From NCBI GenBank assembly GCA_951804985.1, contig OX638130.1, positions 78,610,583-78,674,582 on the forward strand: 64,000 bases of DNA. The letters run 5' to 3'. The notes beneath the pieces are model-generated. The model made no database searches and had not been told where the DNA came from. It saw only the letters and a program-made list of their open reading frames with translations. The first letter of the stretch is position 1; each line of letters opens with the position of its first letter. Source of the DNA: Dryomyza anilis (Eukaryota > Arthropoda > Insecta > Diptera > Dryomyzidae). Positions 1 to 12,520 of this stretch are shown here, one piece after another. The position numbers and the translations under genes are program-made.

Positions 1-3000
1 TAAATTAAATTAAATTAAATTAAATTAAATTAAATTAAATTAAATTAAATTAAATTAAATTAAATTAAATTAAATTAAATTAAATTAAATTAAATTAAAT
101 TAAATTAAATTAAATTAAATTAAATTAAATTAAATTAAATTAAATTAAATTAAATTAAATTAAATTAAATTAAATTAAATTAAATTAAATTAAATTAAAT
201 TAAATTAAATTAAATTAAATTAAATTAAATTAAATTAAATTAAATTAAATTAAATTAAATTAAATTAAATTAAATTAAATTAAATTAAATTAAATTAAAT
301 TAAATTAAATTAAATTAAATTAAATTAAATTAAATTAAATTAAATTAAATTAAATTAAATTAAATTAAATTAAATTAAATTAAATTAAATTAAATTAAAT
401 TAAATTAAATTAAATTAAATTAAATTAAATTAAATTAAATTAAATTAAATTAAATTAAATTAAATTAAATTAAATTAAATTAAATTAAATTAAATTAAAT
501 TAAATTAAATTAAATTAAATTAAATTAAATTAAATTAAATTAAATTAAATTAAATTAAATTAAATTAAATTAAATTAAATTAAATTAAATTAAATTAAAT
601 TAAATTAAATTAAATTAAATTAAATTAAATTAAATTAAATTAAATTAAATTAAATTAAATTAAATTAAATTAAATTAAATTAAATTAAATTAAATTAAAT
701 TAAATTAAATTAAATTAAATTAAATTAAATTAAATTAAATTAAATTAAATTAAATTAAATTAAATTAAATTAAATTAAATTAAATTAAATTAAATTAAAT
801 TAAATTAAATTAAATTAAATTAAATTAAATTAAATTAAATTAAATTAAATTAAATTAAATTAAATTAAATTAAATTAAATTAAATTAAATTAAATTAAAT
901 TAAATTAAATTAAATTAAATTAAATTAAATTAAATTAAATTAAATTAAATTAAATTAAATTAAATTAAATTAAATTAAATTAAATTAAATTAAATTAAAT
1001 TAAATTAAATTAAATTAAATTAAATTAAATTAAATTAAATTAAATTAAATTAAATTAAATTAAATTAAATTAAATTAAATTAAATTAAATTAAATTAAAT
1101 TAAATTAAATTAAATTAAATTAAATTAAATTAAATTAAATTAAATTAAATTAAATTAAATTAAATTAAATTAAATTAAATTAAATTAAATTAAATTAAAT
1201 TAAATTAAATTAAATTAAATTAAATTAAATTAAATTAAATTAAATTAAATTAAATTAAATTAAATTAAATTAAATTAAATTAAATTAAATTAAATTAAAT
1301 TAAATTAAATTAAATTAAATTAAATTAAATTAAATTAAATTAAATTAAATTAAATTAAATTAAATTAAATTAAATTAAATTAAATTAAATTAAATTAAAT
1401 TAAATTAAATTAAATTAAATTAAATTAAATTAAATTAAATTAAATTAAATTAAATTAAATTAAATTAAATTAAATTAAATTAAATTAAATTAAATTAAAT
1501 TAAATTAAATTAAATTAAATTAAATTAAATTAAATTAAATTAAATTAAATTAAATTAAATTAAATTAAATTAAATTAAATTAAATTAAATTAAATTAAAT
1601 TAAATTAAATTAAATTAAATTAAATTAAATTAAATTAAATTAAATTAAATTAAATTAAATTAAATTAAATTAAATTAAATTAAATTAAATTAAATTAAAT
1701 TAAATTAAATTAAATTAAATTAAATTAAATTAAATTAAATTAAATTAAATTAAATTAAATTAAATTAAATTAAATTAAATTAAATTAAATTAAATTAAAT
1801 TAAATTAAATTAAATTAAATTAAATTAAATTAAATTAAATTAAATTAAATTAAATTAAATTAAATTAAATTAAATTAAATTAAATTAAATTAAATTAAAT
1901 TAAATTAAATTAAATTAAATTAAATTAAATTAAATTAAATTAAATTAAATTAAATTAAATTAAATTAAATTAAATTAAATTAAATTAAATTAAATTAAAT
2001 TAAATTAAATTAAATTAAATTAAATTAAATTAAATTAAATTAAATTAAATTAAATTAAATTAAATTAAATTAAATTAAATTAAATTAAATTAAATTAAAT
2101 TAAATTAAATTAAATTAAATTAAATTAAATTAAATTAAATTAAATTAAATTAAATTAAATTAAATTAAATTAAATTAAATTAAATTAAATTAAATTAAAT
2201 TAAATTAAATTAAATTAAATTAAATTAAATTAAATTAAATTAAATTAAATTAAATTAAATTAAATTAAATTAAATTAAATTAAATTAAATTAAATTAAAT
2301 TAAATTAAATTAAATTAAATTAAATTAAATTAAATTAAATTAAATTAAATTAAATTAAATTAAATTAAATTAAATTAAATTAAATTAAATTAAATTAAAT
2401 TAAATTAAATTAAATTAAATTAAATTAAATTAAATTAAATTAAATTAAATTAAATTAAATTAAATTAAATTAAATTAAATTAAATTAAATTAAATTAAAT
2501 TAAATTAAATTAAATTAAATTAAATTAAATTAAATTAAATTAAATTAAATTAAATTAAATTAAATTAAATTAAATTAAATTAAATTAAATTAAATTAAAT
2601 TAAATTAAATTAAATTAAATTAAATTAAATTAAATTAAATTAAATTAAATTAAATTAAATTAAATTAAATTAAATTAAATTAAATTAAATTAAATTAAAT
2701 TAAATTAAATTAAATTAAATTAAATTAAATTAAATTAAATTAAATTAAATTAAATTAAATTAAATTAAATTAAATTAAATTAAATTAAATTAAATTAAAT
2801 TAAATTAAATTAAATTAAATTAAATTAAATTAAATTAAATTAAATTAAATTAAATTAAATTAAATTAAATTAAATTAAATTAAATTAAATTAAATTAAAT
2901 TAAATTAAATTAAATTAAATTAAATTAAATTAAATTAAATTAAATTAAATTAAATTAAATTAAATTAAATTAAATTAAATTAAATTAAATTAAATTAAAT

Positions 3001-5780
3001 TAAATTAAATTAAATTAAATTAAATTAAATTAAATTAAATTAAATTAAATTAAATTAAATTAAATTAAATTAAATTAAATTAAATTAAATTAAATTAAAT
3101 TAAATTAAATTAAATTAAATTAAATTAAATTAAATTAAATTAAATTAAATTAAATTAAATTAAATTAAATTAAATTAAATTAAATTAAATTAAATTAAAT
3201 TAAATTAAATTAAATTAAATTAAATTAAATTAAATTAAATTAAATTAAATTAAATTAAATTAAATTAAATTAAATTAAATTAAATTAAATTAAATTAAAT
3301 TAAATTAAATTAAATTAAATTAAATTAAATTAAATTAAATTAAATTAAATTAAATTAAATTAAATTAAATTAAATTAAATTAAATTAAATTAAATTAAAT
3401 TAAATTAAATTAAATTAAATTAAATTAAATTAAATTAAATTAAATTAAATTAAATTAAATTAAATTAAATTAAATTAAATTAAATTAAATTAAATTAAAT
3501 TAAATTAAATTAAATTAAATTAAATTAAATTAAATTAAATTAAATTAAATTAAATTAAATTAAATTAAATTAAATTAAATTAAATTAAATTAAATTAAAT
3601 TAAATTAAATTAAATTAAATTAAATTAAATTAAATTAAATTAAATTAAATTAAATTAAATTAAATTAAATTAAATTAAATTAAATTAAATTAAATTAAAT
3701 TAAATTAAATTAAATTAAATTAAATTAAATTAAATTAAATTAAATTAAATTAAATTAAATTAAATTAAATTAAATTAAATTAAATTAAATTAAATTAAAT
3801 TAAATTAAATTAAATTAAATTAAATTAAATTAAATTAAATTAAATTAAATTAAATTAAATTAAATTAAATTAAATTAAATTAAATTAAATTAAATTAAAT
3901 TAAATTAAATTAAATTAAATTAAATTAAATTAAATTAAATTAAATTAAATTAAATTAAATTAAATTAAATTAAATTAAATTAAATTAAATTAAATTAAAT
4001 TAAATTAAATTAAATTAAATTAAATTAAATTAAATTAAATTAAATTAAATTAAATTAAATTAAATTAAATTAAATTAAATTAAATTAAATTAAATTAAAT
4101 TAAATTAAATTAAATTAAATTAAATTAAATTAAATTAAATTAAATTAAATTAAATTAAATTAAATTAAATTAAATTAAATTAAATTAAATTAAATTAAAT
4201 TAAATTAAATTAAATTAAATTAAATTAAATTAAATTAAATTAAATTAAATTAAATTAAATTAAATTAAATTAAATTAAATTAAATTAAATTAAATTAAAT
4301 TAAATTAAATTAAATTAAATTAAATTAAATTAAATTAAATTAAATTAAATTAAATTAAATTAAATTAAATTAAATTAAATTAAATTAAATTAAATTAAAT
4401 TAAATTAAATTAAATTAAATTAAATTAAATTAAATTAAATTAAATTAAATTAAATTAAATTAAATTAAATTAAATTAAATTAAATTAAATTAAATTAAAT
4501 TAAATTAAATTAAATTAAATTAAATTAAATTAAATTAAATTAAATTAAATTAAATTAAATTAAATTAAATTAAATTAAATTAAATTAAATTAAATTAAAT
4601 TAAATTAAATTAAATTAAATTAAATTAAATTAAATTAAATTAAATTAAATTAAATTAAATTAAATTAAATTAAATTAAATTAAATTAAATTAAATTAAAT
4701 TAAATTAAATTAAATTAAATTAAATTAAATTAAATTAAATTAAATTAAATTAAATTAAATTAAATTAAATTAAATTAAATTAAATTAAATTAAATTAAAT
4801 TAAATTAAATTAAATTAAATTAAATTAAATTAAATTAAATTAAATTAAATTAAATTAAATTAAATTAAATTAAATTAAATTAAATTAAATTAAATTAAAT
4901 TAAATTAAATTAAATTAAATTAAATTAAATTAAATTAAATTAAATTAAATTAAATTAAATTAAATTAAATTAAATTAAATTAAATTAAATTAAATTAAAT
5001 TAAATTAAATTAAATTAAATTAAATTAAATTAAATTAAATTAAATTAAATTAAATTAAATTAAATTAAATTAAATTAAATTAAATTAAATTAAATTAAAT
5101 TAAATTAAATTAAATTAAATTAAATTAAATTAAATTAAATTAAATTAAATTAAATTAAATTAAATTAAATTAAATTAAATTAAATTAAATTAAATTAAAT
5201 TAAATTAAATTAAATTAAATTAAATTAAATTAAATTAAATTAAATTAAATTAAATTAAATTAAATTAAATTAAATTAAATTAAATTAAATTAAATTAAAT
5301 TAAATTAAATTAAATTAAATTAAATTAAATTAAATTAAATTAAATTAAATTAAATTAAATTAAATTAAATTAAATTAAATTAAATTAAATTAAATTAAAT
5401 TAAATTAAATTAAATTAAATTAAATTAAATTAAATTAAATTAAATTAAATTAAATTAAATTAAATTAAATTAAATTAAATTAAATTAAATTAAATTAAAT
5501 TAAATTAAATTAAATTAAATTAAATTAAATTAAATTAAATTAAATTAAATTAAATTAAATTAAATTAAATTAAATTAAATTAAATTAAATTAAATTAAAT
5601 TAAATTAAATTAAATTAAATTAAATTAAATTAAATTAAATTAAATTAAATTAAATTAAATTAAATTAAATTAAATTAAATTAAATTAAATTAAATTAAAT
5701 TAAATTAAATTAAATTAAATTAAATTAAATTAAATTAAATTAAATTAAATTAAATTAAATTAAATTAAATTAAATTAAAT
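1..5780. repeat. TAAAT pentanucleotide satellite, about 1,156 units
   Basis: The unit TAAAT is repeated head to tail with no substitution or indel visible over the whole stretch, and the left end is cut by the window. It has stop codons in all frames, so it cannot code. Short AT-rich satellites of this kind usually form heterochromatin in flies. The complete lack of variants in 5.8 kb suggests very recent amplification or an assembly consensus over an unresolved array. Confidence 0.98.
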
Positions 5781-5941
5781 TGAATTGAATTGAATTGAAT
5801 TGAATTGAATTGAATTGAATTGAATTGAATTGAATTGAATTGAATTGAATTGAATTGAATTGAATTGAATTTAATTTAATTTAATTTAATTTAATTTAAT
5901 TTAATTTAATTTAATTTAATTAATTTAATTTAATTTAATTT
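5781..5941. repeat. TGAAT block and inverted satellite tail
   Basis: At 5,781 the unit changes abruptly from TAAAT to TGAAT (one A to G change fixed in 18 units, to 5,870). At 5,871 the array flips to the reverse-complement unit (AATTT register), which runs about 70 bp with one 4-bp slip near 5,920. The array therefore ends in a variant block plus a strand inversion. Confidence 0.9.
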
Positions 5942-5942
5942 A

Positions 5943-5971
5943 CGCACTAACCACTGAGCTATCGCGGCTAC
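5943..5971 (-). repeat. tRNA-derived SINE head fragment
   Basis: The reverse complement begins GTAGCCGCGATAGCTCAGTG, matching the box A end of the SINE at 13,603-13,821. Only the first 29 bp are present, abutting the satellite array. This is a fragment, not a tRNA gene, because there is no anticodon arm or T arm. Confidence 0.7.
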
Positions 5972-6532
5972 CCCACCCCCATAGCAAACTCTAAAAACAC
6001 GATTTTTGCGGTTTTGCACCACAGCGCACAGTGGTCCCCACGTTGGTCCCCATACAAGCTGCAGCCGCATATAATAGAAATAATGATCGCGGAAGTTTGA
6101 AATTTTGCATATTGCCTTTTTTAATAAAAGAAAATTATAGTCAAAAAATTGGAAAAAACGGTTGATGTTCACGTCCACCTCCCATTTTAACCTAAAACTT
6201 GAACGATTATTTCTCGGACATTTAAAGAGTTATAGTAACCAAAATCAATATTTGGATGTTTTATTACATCATATATTAATGTTATTAAAATGGGCGAAAT
6301 CGGACAAGAGACACGCCTACCTCCCATTGTAACGTACTGTTACATTTATCATTAGTTAGGCATTTAATGAGAATAACAATGAAAATAAATATTTTTAATA
6401 TTTATTTTATTATAAATATTAATAAATATAGAAAAATGTAAAATATTGGATAATATATCTGTGGCAATATAAAATAACAGCATATCTCGAGATATGTTCA
6501 AATTGAGTTATTAATACCATCGTAATCATGAA
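5972..6532. other. AT-rich stretch with small repeat fragments
   Basis: No gene is seen. The block near 5,981-6,023 (reading AAACACGATTTTTGCGG) has a reverse-complement relative at about 15,005-15,045. CTGTGGCAATAT at about 6,461 matches the terminal repeat of the MITE at 42,437-42,777, so a degraded copy of that MITE may lie here. Confidence 0.5.
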
Positions 6533-6555
6533 TGTAGCCGCGGTAGCTCAGTGGT
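6533..6555 (+). repeat. SINE head fragment, plus strand
   Basis: GTAGCCGCGGTAGCTCAGTG is the first part of the tRNA-like SINE including box A. It stops after GGTTA, where the TTA-rich tail of a second SINE copy in the opposite orientation begins. The locus 6,533-13,821 is therefore bounded by inverted SINE heads. Confidence 0.7.
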
Positions 6556-6659
6556 TATAATAATAATAGTTTGGCGCTACAGTCCTGTATAGAACTTCGG
6601 CTGAGCTCTCTCACCATTTTGAGCTGTGCGTGTTATATTTGTACTCAAAGTGGTGGGAC
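6556..6659 (-). mobile_element. tRNA-derived SINE, 3' part of a split copy
   Basis: Read on the minus strand this is the SINE tail region (CCACCACTTTGAGTAC, then CTCAAAATGGTGAGAGAG, ending in ATT repeats). It matches the 3' half of the intact copy at 32,714-33,060. Its 5' half is at 13,603-13,821. The two halves were separated by the hAT-like insertion 6,660-13,602. Confidence 0.8.
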
Positions 6660-6892
6660 TAGGGAATACAATCCCGGGATCCCAACCATTTTCTAGTCCC
6701 GAAAATCCCGGATTTAAAAAGTACTAATCCCCACGTGGTGGTTACCTTGACGTGGTGTGGGGGCTTAAGTTACAATGATTCAATAAGGCTAAGCTGACGG
6801 AAACTTTTTTTTTTTTAAGTTTCTGGTAGGGTCACCCTTGTCAGACAGGCTTGTGATGAGTAATGAACTAAATACTACCATAGTCTTTTTTA

Positions 6893-7288
6893 TTGGTGGG
6901 GTGGCAGACTCTAAAGAAACCCTACACCACCGCGATGGGTCAACATAAAGATATAACTACTCCAGGTGGTACCCACAAAAGTGGCGATCCACCCGCTTCG
7001 GCGGCTGAGGCAAGGATTCTGGAGGCCTCAATCCACGCAACCAACCCTGGTACGATGAACCTCTCTGCTCCTGTAGCAGGGGGTTCATCGTGCACCTCCA
7101 TCTCCCAAATTTATGAGACAGCTAGGAATCTAGAGGAGGATAACGACAACGCAGTGGTTCCCATACAAGTAGAGGAAAGTGTCGGTTCGGCTATGCCTAC
7201 GACTAATCCTCCACTGTATGGCTGCTCGACAGTGTTGTTTCCTCTCAGGGCTCCTTTCCAGAGGTCAGGCTGTCCGAGGCCCAGGTGA
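6893..7288 (+). pseudogene. LINE ORF1, N-terminal part (frameshifted)
   Basis: The frame opens at an ATG after the LINE 5' UTR; a second in-frame ATG at 6,935 (MGQHKD) is an equally good start. The sequence is polar and rich in Gly, Ala, Pro and Thr, as in LINE ORF1 N-termini, with no conserved fold visible. The frame stops at 7,288. A different frame, open without an ATG from 7,207, carries the continuation (LSEAQVSRRRKNK, a basic segment typical of these gag-like proteins). A frameshift around 7,200-7,260 therefore breaks ORF1. Confidence 0.65.
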
Positions 7289-8313
7289 GTAGGAGAAGGA
7301 AGAATAAAGCGAAAGATCGCAAAGAGGCTGAAAAGGCTAAAGGCGACGCTGGAGCTTTCTCTTCCCCAGCTACCACAGCAAAACGCGATAGATCGGTGGA
7401 GGTGACTCCGACTGAAGCCGGACCTTCCGCTGCTGCTGTTGTGGCTGCCAATGCACCTGAGAAGCGCAATGGCAAGAATTTTAAAACCTTCATTGCTGCT
7501 GCGAAACCCCGTAACTCCCAGAACTCGACAGTTTCCAGTGATATTGCTTCCACAAGCAAGAGCACTGGTGCTTCATTTTCCGGATCGGCTGCGGATGAGC
7601 TGCCTTCAACATCCACTGGCAGAGGTAGGCTAGCAGTATCATATCGTGATGCTGCTCGCAAAGCTCTTAATACAAATTTTAATAATTTTTTAGAATCTCA
7701 TGGCATTACGCGGCAGCTGAAGGTACCTTTCACACCGCAGCAAAACGGAGTGGCCGAGCGTGCCAATCGCACGCTGGTAGAAATGGCTCCAAGTATGTTG
7801 CTGCGTGCAGATCTTGGTGAATCATTATGGGCCGAAGCAGTGGCCACAGCAACATGTTTGCACAACAGGTCACCCACGAAATCATTAGTTGATGCAACGC
7901 CATACGAAATTTGGACTGGCAGAAAACATTCAGTTAAGCATTTGAAGATATTTGGTTCAACTGCTATAGGACTGGATAAAACACACAAACGCAAATTTTT
8001 ACCGAAGGGCAAAGAGTACGTAATGGTAGGCTACTCACTTACTTCAAAAGCATATCGTCGTTTGCTCGATGTGGCAACTCATAAAGTAATTGTAAAAAGA
8101 GATGTGATGTTTGATGAAAAAACGATGGTTAATAAAAATCAAAAGCAGCCAGATGGTTTCGTGGCTATTGACGACAAACAATTAACTAATTTCGAAACAG
8201 TGGAAAACGATGTCGACACAAGTGAAGAAGCTGCAATCAACGGCGAAATAGCTGACACACCAGTGCGTGCTGATATTTATTGGCAAATTGGGGAAGGAGC
8301 AAAAGATGAATGA
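7207..8313 (+). pseudogene. Chimeric frame: LINE ORF1 middle fused to copia integrase
   Basis: This frame is open for about 1.1 kb. The first part (7,207 to about 7,665) is LINE ORF1: a lysine/arginine-rich segment, an Ala/Ser-rich linker and SYRDAARKAL. The second part (about 7,670-8,270) is the C-terminal half of a Ty1/copia integrase core and its tail (see the next entry). The last residues, from about 8,270, are LINE again but in the wrong frame; the LINE's own frame resumes as the DUF4780-like segment at 8,267. There is no ATG at the beginning, so translation as such is doubtful. It is best seen as ORF1 broken by an inserted retroelement fragment that happens to preserve an open frame across the left junction. 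Confidence 0.75.
7670..8270 (+). mobile_element. Ty1/copia integrase fragment inserted in LINE ORF1
   Basis: The encoded protein shows the copia integrase signature: FLESHGITR, then TPQQNGVAERANRTL containing the last catalytic Glu of the DDE core, a WAEAV segment, NRSPTKSL, TPYEIW, HLKIFGS, and VGYS followed by KAYR and a VMFDE terminus. The first two catalytic Asp residues and the zinc-binding domain are absent, as are LTRs, gag and reverse transcriptase. Only about 600 bp of pol was inserted. No target duplication is evident at either end, which would fit capture during break repair more than ordinary integration. Confidence 0.85.
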
Positions 8314-8731
8314 TGCAGAAGTAAAACACTGCACCGATCATCTTTGGCGGCTAGTCAGCACCGGCGGTGTCAGTGCAAACGCAAAAGGCTATGAGACGAG
8401 TGATGGCATCATGAAGGTGCTATGCTCGTCTCAAGTCAATTTCGATTGGAGCGGAGACGAACCCAAATGCAGGCGAGCAATATGCTGGATACCTGGTCCT
8501 ATCAGGAAAACAGCGGAAGTGTTTGCCTGCCTACGTGCTCAGAACCAGGGCATCGAAACGAACGGATGGAAAATCTATAGCCATAAACCAGAGCGAGGTC
8601 CGGAGGACAAGGAGGGCTCAACCCTGGTTGTTGGCTTAGACCAGAAGTCGTTAGATGTCATGCTATCTAAGTACGACAGCCATCTAAACTTATTCTTTGG
8701 ACGGATCAAATTCCGAATCATTTCCAAATGA
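8267..8731 (+). pseudogene. LINE ORF1, C-terminal DUF4780-like segment
   Basis: After the copia piece the LINE ORF1 resumes in another frame and runs to a stop at 8,731, 38 bp before ORF2. Visible features are RAICWIPGP, a LRAQNQGIETNGWKIYS segment and GSTLVVGLDQKSLDVML, which together resemble the DUF4780 domain found in ORF1 proteins of LOA-type LINEs. The N-terminal part of the domain is missing because of the insertion. The initiating ATG of the open frame lies in the junction and is not meaningful. Confidence 0.65.
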
Positions 8732-8768
8732 ATAGGCATATGATGAGAAACGAGTTAATTATCCTGTC

Positions 8769-11657
8769 ATGATATTTACTCAGATAAATCTGCAACATTC
8801 TAAAGCTGCTACCGCTTTACTAGGTAAGCGGCTCTCCATGTTGCATACATTACCTCACATCACAGCTATTCAAGAACCATGGGTGTATAACAAACGCATC
8901 TGTGGTCTTAGTGAACTACGTGGTGAAACCATACTATACGATGAGCAAGCCGCAAGGCCTAGAAGCTGTCTTATAGTATCGAAACACTTTGCTGTCACCA
9001 AGTTAACCCAATTCTGTGGGCAAGACCTGGTGGCAGCCAAAGTGAGCTATGAAAGCGATAGTGGATGGAAACATCTGATTGTCGCCTCAGGCTACTTCCC
9101 CTCCTCACTACTGCCTCCTCCGCCAAAGGCAATTGTTGAGCTCATAGCGTACTGTAATCTTAAGGAGACCGGCCTTATTCTTTGCTGTGACGCCAATGCT
9201 CAACACACTGTGTGGGGCAGCAGTAAATGCAACGCGCGAGCTACCAGACTCCTTGACTTCATCATGACCTCCAATCTGAACATTCACAACACTAGTAATA
9301 AACCCACTTTTGTGACTGCTAGAAGACAGGAAGTGATTGACCTTACTTTGTCTAACTGTAGACTGAGAGAGTCAATCTTTAACTGGAAGATTCTTAAAGA
9401 AGATTCTTTATCGGACCACAGGTATATCGAGTTTCATACTGACCGAGAGGTGCTGCCCTCTATGATGGTAAGAAACCCTAGAAAAACGAACTGGGCACGC
9501 TTCAGACATGAACTTGAGAATTCCCTCAATATCCCTGTCAGAATTCGTACCAAAGAAAGTGTTGAGACGTCCGTTCAAGTTATGAACGACGTCATAAATT
9601 CTAGTTTTTTACGAACATGTCCGGTACGAAAAACGTTATCTAGACCTCCCGTTCCTTGGTGGAACGCTTGTCTTGAAACCTTGCGCAAGGATTCCAGAAA
9701 GCTTCTAAATAGGGCCCTAAGGAGCAACTTAGACTCTGACTGGTTTCTTTATCGAGCTAAGCAGAAAGAGTATAAGAAACGAATTCGTAAATCGAAAAGT
9801 GTTTCCTATAAAGACTTCTGCAGTAGCATCGAATCCTGCAGTGAGACTAGCAGATTGGTCAAGTTTCTTAAAAGAGACCGAACTGCTCGACTGGACTCAC
9901 TGCGGAGACCTGATGGCTCGTATACTGAGTCTAAGACAGAGGCACTCAGTGTCCTAGCTGAGACTCACTTTCCGAGAAATCAAATCCACATAGGGCCACT
10001 TTGTAATCCCAGCACTGGGGACTGCAATAACAACTATAATGTGACAAAACATGACTGGCAGGTTGTCAGATTGGTTGTGTACGATGAAGCTATCCAATAC
10101 GCAGTGGCCTCTTTTGATGGCTTCAAGTCACCTGGACCGGATGGCATCTACCCAGTCATGCTACAGGAAGGTATAACCCAATTGCTACCATGCCTAAAGA
10201 AGATCTTTAGAGCAAGTCTCGCATGGGCATACATTCCGACATCCTGGCGTTTAGTTAAAGTAGCCTTCATTCCTAAAGTTGGAAGAGAAGACTATTCCAT
10301 AGCCAAGAGCTTCAGACCCATTAGTATGATGTCCTTCATACTAAAGTGTATAGAAAGACTAGTTGAGCTGCACATCAGAAAAACATCGCTGTCAAGGTAC
10401 CCACTATCATCAAGACAACATGCCTATCAACGTGGAAAATCCTGTGAAACAGCATTGCAACATCTGGTTGGCCGGATCGAGCATGCTTTTCAGAGGAAGA
10501 TGTACGTGATGGGCATATTTGTTGACATCGAGGGTGCTTTTGATAATGCGACTTTTGATGGAATGTGTGACGCAGCTAGAAGGCATGGAATAGATGAAAC
10601 ATTGGTCAAATGGCTAAGGTCAATGCTAATGTTTAGGACCATCACTTCTGAGGCGAAGTGCGGTCAGTATATTATGGCAGGGGTGAATAGAGGTTGTCCT
10701 CAAGGAGGCGTTCTCTCTCCCCTGCTCTGGTGTATGCTGGTTGACTCTCTAGTCAACGATCTCGAGTGTCTATTCCCAGGTGTCTATTCCCAGGCCTATG
10801 CAGATGATGTTGCCATTCTTGCCACAGGCTTTTCCCTCAATGAGGTCTGTGTTAAAACACAAAACTCGTTGAACCGAATTGACAGCTGGTGTACTGCAAA
10901 CGGACTTTCCGTCAACCCTCACAAAACAGGGATTGTTCTCTTCACTAGGAAAAGAATAATGACAGGATTATCTCTACCAGTACTTAAAGGTGTCACTATT
11001 CCTCTGTCTAACGAAGTAAAATATCTGGGCTTAACTCTAGATAGTAAACTACTTTGGACAAAACATGTTGAAAATAAAATTTCGCGAGCATTGAATGCCT
11101 TCTGGCAATGCAGAGGAATTTTTGGGAAGACATGGGGACTATCGCCGAGCAAAACCTTATGGATTTACACGGCAATGATAAGACCAATGATATCATATGC
11201 ATCGGTAGTCTGGTGGAACAAGCAGTCGCGAAAATGCGTGACAACTAGTCTTGCCAAGATTCAGAGAACCGTGTGTCTGGGTGTTACGGGTGCCTTTCCC
11301 ACTACACCTGGTCCAGCACTGAATGCAATCTTAAACCTACCACCACTTGACATCTTCATCAGAGGCGAAGCCTGGAGACTAAAACGAGGTGGTTTCTGGT
11401 TTAATGTTCCCTGGAATATCTCTGACATTGCACTTGACACTCCATTAGACACCTGTCTACTGGAGATGCCCTCTGATGCAATGATAACAGAAATATTACC
11501 AAGACGATATTTTGAGGTCTGCCAACCTGACATTCAAGACTGGCTAACGCCTGACTGTGAGCCAATATACGGCCAAAATACGGTCACACCGTATTTTCAC
11601 AGACGGCTCCAGAACCGATCAGGGATCTGGTGCTGGAGTGATCGTGGAACCGGATGA
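8769..11657 (+). pseudogene. LINE ORF2: APE endonuclease and reverse transcriptase
   Basis: 962 codons open from ATG. The APE-type endonuclease occupies residues about 1-225, with QEPW (catalytic Glu36), CDANAQH (Asp141, Asn143, His146) and SDHR (Asp216, His217). The reverse transcriptase spans about 480-760: LVKVAFIPK, RPISMMS, IFVDIEGAFDNATF (motif A, about 585), GCPQGGVLSPLLW (about 642) and YADDVAIL (motif C, about 677). These proteins nick the target DNA and copy the LINE RNA in place. All key residues are present. The frame passes into the RNase H region in the wrong phase and stops at 11,657; the correct continuation is the frame from 11,557. A single frameshift in the 100-bp overlap (about 11,557-11,600) is the only obvious lesion in ORF2. 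Confidence 0.9.
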
Positions 11658-12420
11658 CCGCAGACTTCACTTCGCCTTAGGCGACAATGCCTCGGTATTT
11701 CAAGCCGAAGTCTATGCTATACTTATGGCTATGGACTACATTGCGGATAATAGATGGCAGAACAGGGATATATCAGTTTGCAGCGATAGTCAGGCTGCTC
11801 TTATGGCTTTGAACAATCAGGTCATCACATCCAAAATTGTACGTCAATGCAGATCACGTCTCAATTGTGTTGGTAAATACAATACACTGAAACTGATTTG
11901 GGTGCCGGGCCATAAAGGAGTTTCGGGCAATGAAACATCTGACGAACTAGCACGTGCTGGATCTGAGGATAATCCATTTGGACCAGAACCTGTGCTTGGA
12001 CTACCTGCATCTACGGGAAAATTCGTCATCAGCTCTTGGGTCGCCTCCGCACACAAGAGCAGATGGCTGAATGAGACGAAATGCAGATTCTCCAAGCTCA
12101 TGACACCGACGATAACCAAAAGATCGGCCTCGTTTCTACTTTCCTTAAGTAGAAAGGAGTGCAGAAAACTGACGGGACTTCTAACGGGACACAACGCATT
12201 TGAAAAACACATGAACGCAATCGGCATGGCCGAAAGCGCCTTATGTTCTGCCTGCTACGAAGAAACTGGCACCACAGAGCACTATCTCTGTGACTGTCCA
12301 GCATTTTCTAGAATTAGAAGGCAGATCTTTGGCACAGACGTGATGAGAGAGGATCAGCTTCACTCTCTATCACACAATAGCCTTCTTAGATTCAATAATG
12401 AATCTAAGAAGTATCATTAA
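11557..12420 (+). pseudogene. LINE ORF2: RNase H domain and C-terminal tail
   Basis: 287 codons continuing ORF2 after the frameshift. The RNase H fold is complete by motifs: FTDGS (Asp16), FQAEVYAI (Glu51), CSDSQAAL (Asp77), WVPGHKGVSGNE (His119) and SDELAR (Asp129). The C-terminal tail has the CSACYEETGTTEHYLCDCP zinc-finger-like motif (C, C, H, C spacing) that follows RNase H in I/LOA-group LINEs. RNase H removes the RNA template after reverse transcription. The frame ends at TAA 12,418-12,420, followed by a short 3' UTR and poly(A). The ATG at 11,557 is internal and not a real start. Confidence 0.9.
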
Positions 12421-12520
12421 AAACCAGGGAACTGGGTCACAGCACAATGGATATAGCCCTGTCTGAGTGCTGTGGCTCTATTTTTTATCCCACATTATAA
12501 AAAAAAAAAAAACTAATCCC

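Larger units (their letters stand above)
6732..12511 (+). mobile_element. LOA-type non-LTR retrotransposon, near full length
   Basis: The element is flanked by exact 9-bp copies of ACTAATCCC (6,723-6,731 and 12,512-12,520) and ends in a poly(A) run (12,499-12,511). It has a 5' UTR, a broken ORF1 with a DUF4780-like region, an ORF2 with APE endonuclease, reverse transcriptase and RNase H, and a short 3' UTR. DUF4780-like ORF1 plus RNase H is the arrangement of LOA-clade LINEs (Lian/Bilbo relatives); the clade call rests on domain layout. It interrupts the hAT-like element. ORF1 is disrupted and ORF2 has one frameshift, so it is not expected to move by itself. Confidence 0.88.

Noticed and set aside
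1..5780. Telomeric repeat
   Set aside because: Flies lack short simple telomerase repeats, and TAAAT is not a known telomere unit; a pericentromeric-type satellite is more likely, though the position on the chromosome cannot be seen.
7245..8012. Minus-strand frames of 138 and 104 codons
   Set aside because: They are antisense to the LINE ORF1 and copia integrase frames, which show real protein motifs on the plus strand.
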